A stretch of DNA of 64,000 bases from Corynebacterium yudongzhengii. Lineage in GTDB: Bacteria > Actinomycetota > Actinomycetes > Mycobacteriales > Mycobacteriaceae. The notes under the pieces were generated by a model that had not been told where the DNA came from, did not search any database, and worked only from the letters and a program-made list of their open reading frames with translations. A program made the translations under genes and the position numbers. The stretch lies in NCBI RefSeq assembly GCF_003065405.1, contig NZ_CP026947.1, positions 124,001-188,000 of the forward strand, read 5' to 3'. Shown here in pieces: positions 36,587 to 45,163 of the stretch (positions are counted from its first letter, which is position 1; every line of letters starts with the position of its first letter).

Positions 36587-36673
36587 GGATCCCACGCGGC
36601 GTCCATCTCGTGAACTCCCCCAGGGCAGGAATGCAGCAAGGGTCAACGGGCTCTGGCGGGTGCGTGGGGTCCC
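36587..36673 (+). ncRNA. ffs: Signal recognition particle RNA (small bacterial 4.5S type)
   Basis: GGATCCCACGC at the 5' end pairs with GCGTGGGGTCC at the 3' end. The apical domain carries the universally conserved CAGGGCAGGAATGCAGCAAG (tetraloop GGAA with the AGCA asymmetric loop) that binds Ffh. Its position between a tRNA-Ser and aspT-dnaX matches the actinobacterial arrangement. Confidence 0.9.
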
Positions 36674-36801
36674 CTTTGTTTTCGCTGGGCGATCAAAGCC
36701 GCGCGGGAAGGCGGTACCATGGTGGGCGTACTAGCGCAGGGGGAGTAGCGATGAGACGCCCGCCTGTGCTCCGCCCCATCCGGTAGGAGGCTAGCCCAGT
36801 A

Positions 36802-38073
36802 ATGTCGCTTCTCGATCTCGACCACGACCAGCGCAAGGAACTCGCAGAACGGGTTCGTCAGGACTACGAGGAGCTGAAGTCGAAGGACCTCCAGCTCAAC
36901 CTGACCCGCGGTAAGCCGTCGTCGGAGCAGCTGGACATCTCCCAGCGCCTGCTCGAGCTGCCCGGCACCGAGGATTTTAAGGATGCCGACGGCACCGATG
37001 TCCGCAATTACGGCAACCTCAAAGGCATCCGCGACATCCGGGAGATCTGGTCGGAGCTGCTTGGCGTGCGTTATGACGAGCTCATCGCCGGTGATGCCTC
37101 GAGCCTGAACATGATGTTCGACCTGGTGATGTACGCCCACACGTTCGGCACCCAGGATTCCGAGCGGCCGTGGAACCAGGAGGAGAAGGTTCGCTGGATT
37201 TGCCCGGTGCCTGGCTACGATCGTCACTTCACCATCACGGAGAAGCTCGGATATGAGATGCTGTCCGTCCCGTGGCTGGACGAGGGCCCTGATATGGACG
37301 CCGTCCGTGAGGCCGTGAAGGACCCGCAGGTCAAAGGCATGTGGCTGGTGCCGACGTTCGCGAACCCCTCCGGCCACACCGTCAGCCAGGACGTTGCCCG
37401 CCAGCTCGCGGAGATGGAGACCGCTGCCCCGGATTTCCGCATCGTGTGGGATAACGCGTATGCGGTGCACACCTTGACGGAGGAGTTCCCGGAGGTGATT
37501 GACATCGTCACCTTGGCCCGCGAAGCCGGCAACCCCAACCGCTTCTGGCACATGACGTCGACGTCGAAGATCACCTTCGCCGGCTCGGGCGTGGCTTTCC
37601 TCAACACCTCCACCGAGAACATCGACTGGTACGCCAGCTACGCCGGCGCCCGCGGCATTGGGCCGAACAAGATCAACCAGCTGGCACACGCGCGTTTCTT
37701 CGGTGACGCGGATGGCGTCCGCCAGGTCATGCGCAAGCACGCGTCGCTGTTGGCGCCGAAGTTCAACCGGGTCCTCGAGATCCTCGAGGCCGAGCTCGGC
37801 GAGTATGACGTTGCCCGCTGGACCACCCCGAGTGGCGGTTACTTCATCTCCTTGGACGTCATCGACGGCACTGCGGCACGCGTCGTGGAGCTGGCGAAGG
37901 GCGCCGGCATCGCGCTGACTGAGGCGGGCTCGTCCTTCCCGCTGCATAAGGACCCCAACGACCGCAACATCCGCCTGGCGCCGACCCTGCCGCCCGTCGC
38001 GGAACTCGAGGAAGCCGTCCGGGGTGTGGCCACCTGTGTGCTGCTTGCGGCCGTCGAGAAGCTGGGAGCCTAA
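36802..38073 (+). CDS. aspT: Aspartate aminotransferase (actinobacterial AspT, class I subgroup)
   Basis: This 423-residue PLP enzyme interconverts aspartate and glutamate, supplying aspartate to the lysC-asd pathway encoded later in the window. Motifs are NLTRGKPSSEQLDIS near the N-terminus, CPVPGYDRHFTI, TFANPSGHTVSQDVA, FRIVWDNAYAVHTL and the PLP lysine in MTSTSKITFAGSGVAF (about residue 255). The subgroup is that of C. glutamicum AspT and M. tuberculosis Rv3722c, and synteny with ffs and dnaX agrees. ATG 36802 follows GGAGG about 15 bases upstream. Confidence 0.9.
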   Translation: MSLLDLDHDQRKELAERVRQDYEELKSKDLQLNLTRGKPSSEQLDISQRLLELPGTEDFKDADGTDVRNYGNLKGIRDIREIWSELLGVRYDELIAGDASSLNMMFDLVMYAHTFGTQDSERPWNQEEKVRWICPVPGYDRHFTITEKLGYEMLSVPWLDEGPDMDAVREAVKDPQVKGMWLVPTFANPSGHTVSQDVARQLAEMETAAPDFRIVWDNAYAVHTLTEEFPEVIDIVTLAREAGNPNRFWHMTSTSKITFAGSGVAFLNTSTENIDWYASYAGARGIGPNKINQLAHARFFGDADGVRQVMRKHASLLAPKFNRVLEILEAELGEYDVARWTTPSGGYFISLDVIDGTAARVVELAKGAGIALTEAGSSFPLHKDPNDRNIRLAPTLPPVAELEEAVRGVATCVLLAAVEKLGA

Positions 38074-38637
38074 TTGGACCTCCCGGAGACCGCGTATTGG
38101 CTCGAGGAGCTTTGTGGCTGCCCGCTGAACTTCCGGAAGGTTCAGCAGTGGCGGGTGGGATCGAGCGCGCGTGACGACGGCACCGCCCTCGCCGCCACCG
38201 CCAACTTCGCGGACCACGACACCGGGCTGGCCCTGCAGGACGATCCTGCGGTCGCGGTGCGCTGCGAGCTGATAGCGCACTCGCCGCTAGGGGAGGCGGA
38301 GGCGGCTGCGGTGGTCGTCAGCGCGGCGGACATGATCTCCGGGATGCGGGGTGTGATCGCGCCGCAGCCGACGGTGATGCTGCCGAATCTCGTGGAGAAC
38401 ACGGCGATCGCCACCGCGCATGAGGGCGCTACCGTCGCCCATGGCCTGCTCATGCCCCCGCGGATGTGGGGTGAAAACACCCCGCATGTTCGCGAAGAAG
38501 CGCGCATGACGCTCCTGCTCGAGGTGCTGCTGCTCACCGATGAGGAGCATTCCATCGGGCATAAGCAGGGGATGGATGTGCTGTTGCGGCGGCTGCGTCG
38601 TCGGGGTGTGGATTTCGACGACTGGTTTCGCGGGTAG
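38074..38637 (+). CDS. SUFU-like (suppressor-of-fused domain) protein, unknown function
   Basis: The 187-residue product starts with TTG directly at the aspT stop and ends 10 bases before dnaX, so it is probably translated by coupling. VRCELIAHSPLG, LPNLVENTAIATAHEGATVAHGLL and LLEVLLLTDEEHSIGHKQGMDVLLRRL follow the pattern of bacterial SUFU domains. These are common as immunity or unknown proteins, but here the gene sits in a conserved housekeeping operon. The family assignment is by pattern only. Confidence 0.55.
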   Translation: MDLPETAYWLEELCGCPLNFRKVQQWRVGSSARDDGTALAATANFADHDTGLALQDDPAVAVRCELIAHSPLGEAEAAAVVVSAADMISGMRGVIAPQPTVMLPNLVENTAIATAHEGATVAHGLLMPPRMWGENTPHVREEARMTLLLEVLLLTDEEHSIGHKQGMDVLLRRLRRRGVDFDDWFRG

Positions 38638-38647
38638 GGTTGGCTGC

Positions 38648-40720
38648 GTGGCTCTTTACCGGACTTACCGCCCCGCGTCTTTCGCCGAGGTCGTCGGCCA
38701 GGAGCAGGTCACCACGCCGCTTTCCCGGGCCCTCGACTCCGGCCATATCAACCATGCCTATCTTTTCTCGGGACCGAGGGGCTGCGGTAAGACGTCGTCG
38801 GCACGCATCCTCGCGCGTTCGCTGAACTGCGTCGAAGGCCCGACCTCCACGCCGTGTGGGCAGTGCGAGTCCTGCCGGGCGCTCGCGCCGGGCGGTCCCG
38901 GCAACCTCGACGTCATGGAGCTGGACGCCGCCAGCCACAATGGCGTCGAAGACATGCGTGAGCTGCGTGAACGCGCCATCTACGCACCGGCGGAGTCGCG
39001 TTATCGCGTGTTTATTATCGACGAGGCGCACATGATCACCCCCGCCGGCTCGAATGCGCTGCTGAAGATCGTCGAGGAGCCGCCGGAGCACCTCATCTTC
39101 ATCTTCGCCACGACGGAGCCGGAGAAGGTCATCGGCACCATCCGCTCGCGCACGCATCACTACCCGTTCCGCCTGCTCGCGCCGCCGGATATGCGCTCGC
39201 TCATCGAGCGCATCGTCGCCCAAGAGGGCGTGCGCATCGAGCCCTCGGTCTACCCGCTGGTCATCCAGGCCGGCGGCGGTTCCCCGCGCGATACGCTGTC
39301 GATCCTCGACCAGCTGCTCGCCGGCGCCGGCGCCGACGGTCTGACCTACCAAGAGGCGCTACCGCTGCTCGGAGTGACGGATCTCGGGCTTCTCGACGAC
39401 GCCGTCACCGCCCTCGCCGAAGGTGACGCCGCGTCGCTGTTCTCGGTGGTCGGCAAGGTGGTCGACTCCGGCCACGAGCCCCGGCGCTTTGCCGAGGACC
39501 TGCTCGATCGGCTGCGCGACCTCATGATCCTGCAGACCGTGCCCACCGCCTTCGACCAAGGGCTTGTCGACACCCCCGCCGACCGCGCCGAGGTCCTAAG
39601 CGATCTGGCGGGTCGCTTCGCCGGCGACCGGCTCGCCCGCCTGGCCGAGACCGTCAACTCCGCGCTGAAAGACATGCGCGGGGCGACCTCGCAGCGCCTC
39701 ATGCTGGAGATCGCGTGCGCGCACATGCTCGTCGACTCCCAGCCGGCGCCCGCGCCCGCGGCGAGCGATCGGGATGCGGCGGCGGCCGCGGCCGTTGCGG
39801 CAGCCACTGCGCGCAGTGCGAAGAAGGATGCGCGGCGCGAAGAAGAGGCGCCGCGTGAGCAGAAGCGGGAGGAGGCTCCGGCGCCGGCACCGTCTGCTGC
39901 GCCTGCGGCGCCGCCCGAGACTACGCGGCAGGAGGCTCCGCGTGAGCCGGAGCCGGCAGAGTCGCCGGAGCCGGCAGAGTCGCCGGAGGATTTGGCCGAG
40001 AGTATCCGCGGATCGTGGCAGAAAGTGCGCAAGGCCGTCGGCAAGCGCAACCGCGTGGCCGAGATCATGCTCACCGAGGCGCGTGTGCTCGGGATGAAGG
40101 ACAACACGCTGGTGCTCGGCCACAACACCGGGGCGCTGGCCCAGCGCATCAACGCGCCGGCGAACAACGCCGACATCGTGGCGGTGCTCAAGGAGCAGAC
40201 CGAGCGCGAGATCGAGGTCACCTGTGTGGTGGGCACCGACCCGGCCGCCGCGGGTTTCGACGCCGCCCCGAAGAAAGAGAAACCGACGTGGAATCCGTCG
40301 GCGCGATCGTCGCAACGCGAATCCAACCACCAGGCCACCGGAAACTCCACGCGGGGAAGTAACGAGGATTCCGATCCTGCGCCGGCCCCCGCGCCCAAAA
40401 ACGCTCCGCCGCAGGACTGGAGGGCGATGGCTGCGGCCGCTGCTCGCCAGGCTGCTGAGCGGGAAAAACAGCACGAGCAGAACACCTTCTCCAACGGTGT
40501 TCCCCTGCCGCCGGAGCCTAGCGACGGGCCCATGCCCGAGCCCGAGATGCCGCCGGAGCCTGCTGAGACTGCTGCGTCTGCTGCGTCGGGAGAATCGCAG
40601 GAAGACGAAGAGAAGTGGATGGCCGATGAGGCGCGGGTGCCGGGGGAGCAGGATCGTCGAGACGCGACCGAAGTGGCGATCGAGCTGCTCGAAGAACACC
40701 TCGGCGCGCGCCGCCTCTAA
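38648..40720 (+). CDS. dnaX: DNA polymerase III subunits gamma/tau
   Basis: This 690-residue clamp-loader ATPase has YRPASFAEVVGQEQVTTPL, Walker A GPRGCGKTSSARIL, a zinc module with CVEG...CGQCESC, DEAHMITPAGSNALLKIVEEPP, and TTEPEKVIGTIRSRTHHY (sensor 1/SRC). Domain III ends near residue 375. An Ala/Pro/Glu-rich linker follows, including two exact 18-bp repeats (39950-39985), then a tau-type C-terminal region. GTG 38648 gives VALYRTYRP, the usual start. No A-run slippage site for a short gamma form was seen. Confidence 0.93.
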   Translation: MALYRTYRPASFAEVVGQEQVTTPLSRALDSGHINHAYLFSGPRGCGKTSSARILARSLNCVEGPTSTPCGQCESCRALAPGGPGNLDVMELDAASHNGVEDMRELRERAIYAPAESRYRVFIIDEAHMITPAGSNALLKIVEEPPEHLIFIFATTEPEKVIGTIRSRTHHYPFRLLAPPDMRSLIERIVAQEGVRIEPSVYPLVIQAGGGSPRDTLSILDQLLAGAGADGLTYQEALPLLGVTDLGLLDDAVTALAEGDAASLFSVVGKVVDSGHEPRRFAEDLLDRLRDLMILQTVPTAFDQGLVDTPADRAEVLSDLAGRFAGDRLARLAETVNSALKDMRGATSQRLMLEIACAHMLVDSQPAPAPAASDRDAAAAAAVAAATARSAKKDARREEEAPREQKREEAPAPAPSAAPAAPPETTRQEAPREPEPAESPEPAESPEDLAESIRGSWQKVRKAVGKRNRVAEIMLTEARVLGMKDNTLVLGHNTGALAQRINAPANNADIVAVLKEQTEREIEVTCVVGTDPAAAGFDAAPKKEKPTWNPSARSSQRESNHQATGNSTRGSNEDSDPAPAPAPKNAPPQDWRAMAAAAARQAAEREKQHEQNTFSNGVPLPPEPSDGPMPEPEMPPEPAETAASAASGESQEDEEKWMADEARVPGEQDRRDATEVAIELLEEHLGARRL

Positions 40721-40786
40721 AACGCGGTGACACGCGAGCTTGTAGACTGGCGCGGGCAAAGAACCCAACAGACGAAAGGCACAAAC

Positions 40787-41140
40787 ATGACCGAGCCGCA
40801 GGGTGGACAGCAGCCCGACATGAACGAGCTCATCGCCCGCGCCACCGAGGTGCAGTCTCAGCTGCAGAAGGCCCAGGAAGAGATTCTGCAGACCGAGGTC
40901 ACCGGTACCGCCGGCAACGGCCTCGTCACCATCACCATGACCGGTGGGGCAGAGGTCAAGGGCATCACGATCGACCCGAAGGTCGTCGATCCCGATGACG
41001 TCGAGACCCTGCAGGACCTCGTGCTCGGCGCCTTCCAGGACGGCCACGCCAAGGCCGGCAAGATGGCCGAGGAGAAGATCGGCCCGTTCGCCCAGGGTGG
41101 CGGCGCGCCGGGCGGTGACCTCGGCTCGCTGTTCGGCTAA
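40787..41140 (+). CDS. YbaB/EbfC-family nucleoid-associated protein
   Basis: This 117-residue small DNA-binding protein has the YbaB core QLQKAQEEILQTEVTGTAGNG, VTITMTGGAEVKGITIDPKV and LQDLVLGAFQDGHAKAGKMAEEKIGP. It lies between dnaX and recR as in most bacteria; here the IS110/IS256 nest separates it from recR. ATG 40787 follows GAAAGG. The following 41141-41410 bases carry a GGGCCC...GGGCCC hairpin just after the stop and no gene. Confidence 0.92.
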   Translation: MTEPQGGQQPDMNELIARATEVQSQLQKAQEEILQTEVTGTAGNGLVTITMTGGAEVKGITIDPKVVDPDDVETLQDLVLGAFQDGHAKAGKMAEEKIGPFAQGGGAPGGDLGSLFG

Positions 41141-41410
41141 ACGTTTCCTTGGGCCCTTTCTGTGGGCCCGCGTTTCGACTCCCGTTGGCGCTTTCGTGGC
41201 GCTGACGGGGGCTTTTGTGGTTTCGGCGCTGGTTTTTGGGCTTATGGGGCATCTGACGTGGGTCCGCCTTGTTGCCGCACAAACCCTTGAAGGAAGATGC
41301 TTGTAGGGCGCGTCCTTCAAGGTTCGCCCTTCAAGCATTTGTGTTCGGAGCGCTACAGAAGGGCCAGGAACCAACCGCGACCCCCACTGAGTCCCCCTCA
41401 TCCGCATAGA

Positions 41411-41458
41411 GCGCTAGCGCTGGTCGAATTCACCCTCATAGAAAGGACTACTGTTTTC
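41411..41458. repeat. Palindromic repeat copy E, left half
   Basis: GCGCTAGCGCTGGTCGAATT and CATAGAAAGGACTACTGTTTTC match the left side of copies A and B. The repeat stops at 41458, where the IS110-family element begins, and resumes at 44308. Confidence 0.85.
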
Positions 41459-41755
41459 ACTATGTTCTTGTGAGGTTTGATCCCCGGCCCCAACCCACCC
41501 GGGTTTACAGGCCAGGGGAACAACCCTCCTAGTGCCCCCTAGTGGTAGCACTAGGTAGGACAGTCAGCCTGACCCAACTGATTTCTAGCGTCACCACCTG
41601 TCGTGACTGCTTTTTGGTCGACCTGTCGACTGACTGTCTCACAGCGTGACAAAGCGGACATCATGTCCTCATAGGAGTTTGAATCCTTGTTCCCAATAGT
41701 GAACTGACTGATGCCCGCTTTGTAACGCACCTTGAAAACAGAAAAACAAGGAGCG
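41459..41755 (+). ncRNA. Candidate IS110 bridge RNA region
   Basis: IS110-type elements encode a structured bridge RNA in the non-coding end next to the transposase, with loops that pair to target and donor DNA. This ~300-base end has no gene. It contains a perfect hairpin CCTAGTGC/GCACTAGG (41528-41535/41548-41555). It also contains a pairable GTCAC/GTGAC segment (41590-41650) enclosing CTGCTTTTTGGTCGACC. GGTCGA there is complementary to TCGACC at the right half-target, and CTGCTTTT resembles CTGTTTTC at the left half-target. Boundaries and folding are inferred by eye. Confidence 0.45.
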
Positions 41756-41763
41756 TCACCGCC

Positions 41764-43205
41764 GAGGGTGTCAGGAAATTTGTGTGTGAGGCTCTGATCC
41801 AGAAGGAGTTTCACCGATAATGACAACGGTGACAACGAAGAAAAACCATGACCAGGACAAGGTCAACGAGATCAGCGAGAAGCTGATGGAAAATCCTGAG
41901 CTCGCCAAGCTGATTGGCGAGTTGTCGACGTCCACCGATAACGCCAGCGACCTGGTCAAAGCCCTGTTGCAGGCATCGATTAACGCTGGTTTTGCAGGCG
42001 GAAATGGATGCCCATTTGGGCTACGGTCATTCCGACCGGACGATGAAGGCCCAGGTTGAACCAACACAGGGTAGTAACCACCGCAACGGGTCGTAGACCA
42101 AGACCGTCAATTCTGGGCACGGCGCGTTGGAAGGGATCGTGCCCAGGGATCGTTCCGGCACGTTTACTGCCCAGATGGTGCCCAAGGGCTCACGCCGGCT
42201 GACAGAGCTCGATGACATGATCATCTCGCTGTACGCCGGTGGGATGACAGTGCGTGATATTCAGCACCATCTTGGCTCCACCCTGGGGGTGGATATGAGC
42301 CCGGATACGATCAGCACGATTACCGATGCAGTCTTAGACGAGGTGATGATCTGGCAGAACCGTCAACTCGACGAGTTCTACCCAGTAATCTTTTTTGATG
42401 CGCTACGCGTGAAGATCCGCGATGGCCACCGTGTAGTCAACAAGGCGTGCTACATGGCGGTGGGCATCGACATAGACGGTATCAAGCACATCCTGGGCTT
42501 GTGGATTGCTGATAATGAAGGTGCCGCCTTTTGGGCATCTGTGTGCGCAGATCTGGCCAACCGTGGCGTCCAGGATGTCTTCATCGTCTGCTGTGATGGT
42601 CTTAAAGGTCTACCGGAAGCTTGTGGAGGCAACCTGGCCACATTCGATGGTACAAACCTGCATCGTGCACCTGATCCGGGCGGCGAATAGGTGGGTGTCC
42701 TATCAGGACCGAAAACCCGTCTCCAGTGCGCTACGTGCGATCTAGACGGCCGTAAACGAAGATACCGCCCGTGCCAGCTTAGATGCGTTCGAAACCTCTG
42801 AGCTTGGCCAGAAGTACCCGCAGTCGGTGAATATCTGGCGTGATGCGTGGGAACGGTTCGTGGGGTTTCTGCAGTTCCCGCCAGCGGCGCGCAAGGTGAT
42901 ATACACCACGAATTCAATCGAGTCACTCAATGCTGAGCTGCGTAAAGCTACCCGAAACCGGGGCCAGTTCCCGAACGATACAGCAGCACTGAAGACGCTT
43001 TGGTTGATGATGTGCACCATCGAAGACTAACGCGTTGCCAAACGCGCGAAGCAAGCCAAGCGTGCCGTTGAGTGCAACGGGTATGTTCAAGGAGCGAAGG
43101 CCAATGGCTGGAAACAAGCCATCAACCAACTAGCTGTGGCATACCCAGACCGATTCGCGGACTACCTGTAAACCACCCCCCGCACACAAACTATCGGACG
43201 CTCTC
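41764..43205 (+). mobile_element. Defective IS256-family element, copy 2 (1442 bp), nested in IS110
   Basis: It is the same sequence as copy 1 at 32937-34377 apart from one extra C in the C-run before the right end. A perfect 8-bp target duplication TCACCGCC lies at 41756-41763 and 43206-43213. It sits between the AAGGAG site (41748-41753) and the ATG (43217) of the IS110 transposase. Confidence 0.93.
41820..43171 (+). pseudogene. IS256-family transposase with the same five lesions (copy 2)
   Basis: It shares every defect of copy 1 at the equivalent positions (offset 8827): two T insertions, two TAG codons and one TAA. The copy therefore spread after the gene was already broken, or the two have been homogenised. 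Confidence 0.88.
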
Positions 43206-43216
43206 TCACCGCCATC

Positions 43217-44302
43217 ATGCCTGAGACCATCACAACGGCACAACCAGTCGCCATCGGCATCGATACACACAAAGACACCCACCACGTTGCCGTGATAACC
43301 ACCATGGGCGAACCCGTCGAAGACTTCACCATCCCTGCAACCGCCGCAGGCTATACCAAAGCCATTGCTGCTATCGGCATCTACGACAGTGTTGAAGCTG
43401 TCGGCATTGAATGCACCGGCACCTACGGGGCAAACATCACCAAAGCCTTCCTTGAGGCTGGCTACCTTGTCTATGAGGTCAACCGGCCTAACCGGTTTGC
43501 CCGGCGCCGCCAAGGCAAAACCGACCAATTCGATGCCTACCACGCCGCAGAAGCCGTACTAAGCCATAGGACCACCGCGATTGCGAAAGCCCGCAACGGA
43601 TTCGTCGAAGCTCTACGCCCCTTGCACGCGTTTCGTCGCCTGGCTGTGAAAAACCGCAGCGCTGAGCTGAACCACCTGCAAGCCCTGTTGGTTTCTGCCC
43701 CGGAAAACATCAAGGCCGCCTACCAGCCGCTGAGTGCTGCTCAAAGGCTTAAAGCGCTCGTGGATGCTGATCCTTCAAGCTTTACCGACACTATCGAGCA
43801 GGAAGCGATGTATGTCTTAAAGCTCGCTGCTGAGCGGATTCAGCGTGCTCATGCGGAAATTAAGGATCTAGAAAAGCGTATTACCAACTTGTTGCGCCAG
43901 TACACCCCGCAACTATTGGATATCTATGGTGCCGGGCCGGATACGATTGCGCAGTTGTTGCTGACTGTGGGGGATAATCCGGAGCGTTTTTACTCTGAGG
44001 CTGGGTTTGCGGCGTTAACAGGGGTGTGTCCGATTCCGGCATCATCAGGTCGAACGAACCGGCATCGGTTAAACCGGGGTGGTGATAGGCAAGCCAACCG
44101 AGCGTTACACACGACCACGCTTGTGCGTATGAGGCATGATCAACGCACCAAGGACTATGTGGCGAGAAGGACTGCGGAAGGTAAAACCACAAAGGAGATC
44201 CAACGTTGTCTGAAACGGGCTATCGCTCGTGAGATGTTTCGTGAGATTCGGGATGCGCTCAATCAGCTCAATAACCACCCCCAACTTGCGGAATCTCTAT
44301 AG
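43217..44302 (+). CDS. IS110-family transposase (DEDD), intact
   Basis: This 361-residue recombinase has an N-terminal RuvC-like DEDD domain: VAIGIDTHKDTHHVAV (Asp), VGIECTGTYGANI (Glu), KTDQFDAYHAAEAV (Asp pair). The C-terminal Tnp20 domain has the catalytic-serine region GVCPIPASSGRTNRHRLNRG. The reading frame is complete and ends 7 bases before the element's right end. The nested IS has separated its ATG from its original ribosome-binding site and promoter, so expression is probably low or depends on IS256 sequence. Confidence 0.92.
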   Translation: MPETITTAQPVAIGIDTHKDTHHVAVITTMGEPVEDFTIPATAAGYTKAIAAIGIYDSVEAVGIECTGTYGANITKAFLEAGYLVYEVNRPNRFARRRQGKTDQFDAYHAAEAVLSHRTTAIAKARNGFVEALRPLHAFRRLAVKNRSAELNHLQALLVSAPENIKAAYQPLSAAQRLKALVDADPSSFTDTIEQEAMYVLKLAAERIQRAHAEIKDLEKRITNLLRQYTPQLLDIYGAGPDTIAQLLLTVGDNPERFYSEAGFAALTGVCPIPASSGRTNRHRLNRGGDRQANRALHTTTLVRMRHDQRTKDYVARRTAEGKTTKEIQRCLKRAIAREMFREIRDALNQLNNHPQLAESL

Positions 44303-44307
44303 GAGTG

Positions 44308-44355
44308 TCGACCGCGCGGGACTCCTTTCGGTACCCCTCCTTTCGACGAGGCGAG
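44308..44355. repeat. Palindromic repeat copy E, right half
   Basis: TCGACCGCGCGGGACTCCTT resumes the repeat exactly where the left half stopped. The outer arm is degenerate (TTCGACGAGGCGAGC in place of TTCGACCAGCGCAAGC). Confidence 0.8.
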
Positions 44356-44481
44356 CACCCACGACCCCAGGAGACCCCAGGAGACCCACCCGCGGGCCTC
44401 GCAAACCCGGCTCACCGAAGCGTCTAGACTCGGAAAGGTTGACCGAGCACAGTGCCGGAGCGAAACGGAAGGGGAGTGGCG

Positions 44482-45138
44482 ATGTTCGAGGGCCCGCTGC
44501 AGGATCTCATCGACGAGTTCGGCCGCCTGCCTGGCATCGGGCCGAAAAGCGCCCAGCGCATCGCGTTCCACCTCATGCGCGTCGAGCCGGATGACATCGA
44601 CCGGCTCCGCGACGCGTTGGCCGCCGTCCGGGACGGGGTGACCTTCTGTCGTATCTGCGCGAACATCTCGCGGGAGTCGGTGTGCCGGATCTGCGCGGAT
44701 TCTGGTCGGGACGCATCGGTGATCTGCGTCGTCGAGGAGGCCAAGGACATTCAGGTCATCGAGCGCACGGGTGAGTACAACGGTCGTTATCACGTCCTCG
44801 GCGGGGCCCTGGACCCGCTGTCGAACGTCGGGCCGAAGGACCTGACGTTCGCTCAGCTGCTGCAGCGCATCGGCGGGGTGCTCAAAGACAAAGAGCTCGC
44901 GGACTCGACCCCGGAGCACCCGCTGTACGCCGACGCCCCCGAGATCAACGAGGTCATCATCGCCACCGACCCGAACACGGAGGGCGAGGCGACCGCCTCG
45001 TACCTGGGAAGGCTGCTGCGGGACTTCCCGGATCTCACCGTGACGCGGCTGGCCTCCGGGATCCCGCTGGGCGGCGATCTCGAGTTCGTCGACGAGCTCA
45101 CGCTCTCCCGGGCGCTCAGCGGCCGTCGCGCGCTCTAA
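44482..45138 (+). CDS. recR: Recombination protein RecR
   Basis: This 218-residue protein acts with RecF/RecO in loading RecA at gaps. Domains in order: helix-hairpin-helix [21 protein letters not shown]4 zinc finger [18 protein letters not shown] (about 56-73), TOPRIM with [14 protein letters not shown], and the [15 protein letters not shown] region. The start at 44482 follows AAGGGGAG and gives [11 protein letters not shown]; an in-frame start 30 bases upstream is less likely. In other corynebacteria recR follows ybaB directly. Confidence 0.95.
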   Translation: MFEGPLQDLIDEFGRLPGIGPKSAQRIAFHLMRVEPDDIDRLRDALAAVRDGVTFCRICANISRESVCRICADSGRDASVICVVEEAKDIQVIERTGEYNGRYHVLGGALDPLSNVGPKDLTFAQLLQRIGGVLKDKELADSTPEHPLYADAPEINEVIIATDPNTEGEATASYLGRLLRDFPDLTVTRLASGIPLGGDLEFVDELTLSRALSGRRAL

Positions 45139-45163
45139 CGCGTTCTAACGAACCCCTTAACAG

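Larger units (their letters stand above)
41459..44309 (+). mobile_element. IS110-family element, interrupted by an IS256-like copy
   Basis: The element splits palindromic repeat copy E. A TC dinucleotide occurs at both junctions (41457-41458 and 44308-44309), consistent with the 2-base core of IS110 insertions. Without the nested IS and one target duplication it is about 1401 bp, a normal IS110 length: ~305 bases of upstream non-coding sequence plus one transposase gene. Confidence 0.82.

Noticed and set aside
39950..39985. Tandem 18-bp repeats in dnaX as a mobile or regulatory element
   Set aside because: They lie in the low-complexity Pro/Glu linker of tau and are in frame; simple expansion explains them.
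41260..41345. Repeated CTTGAA/TTCAAG motifs before the IS nest as a CRISPR or att array
   Set aside because: The spacings are irregular and the motifs short; no repeat-spacer regularity.
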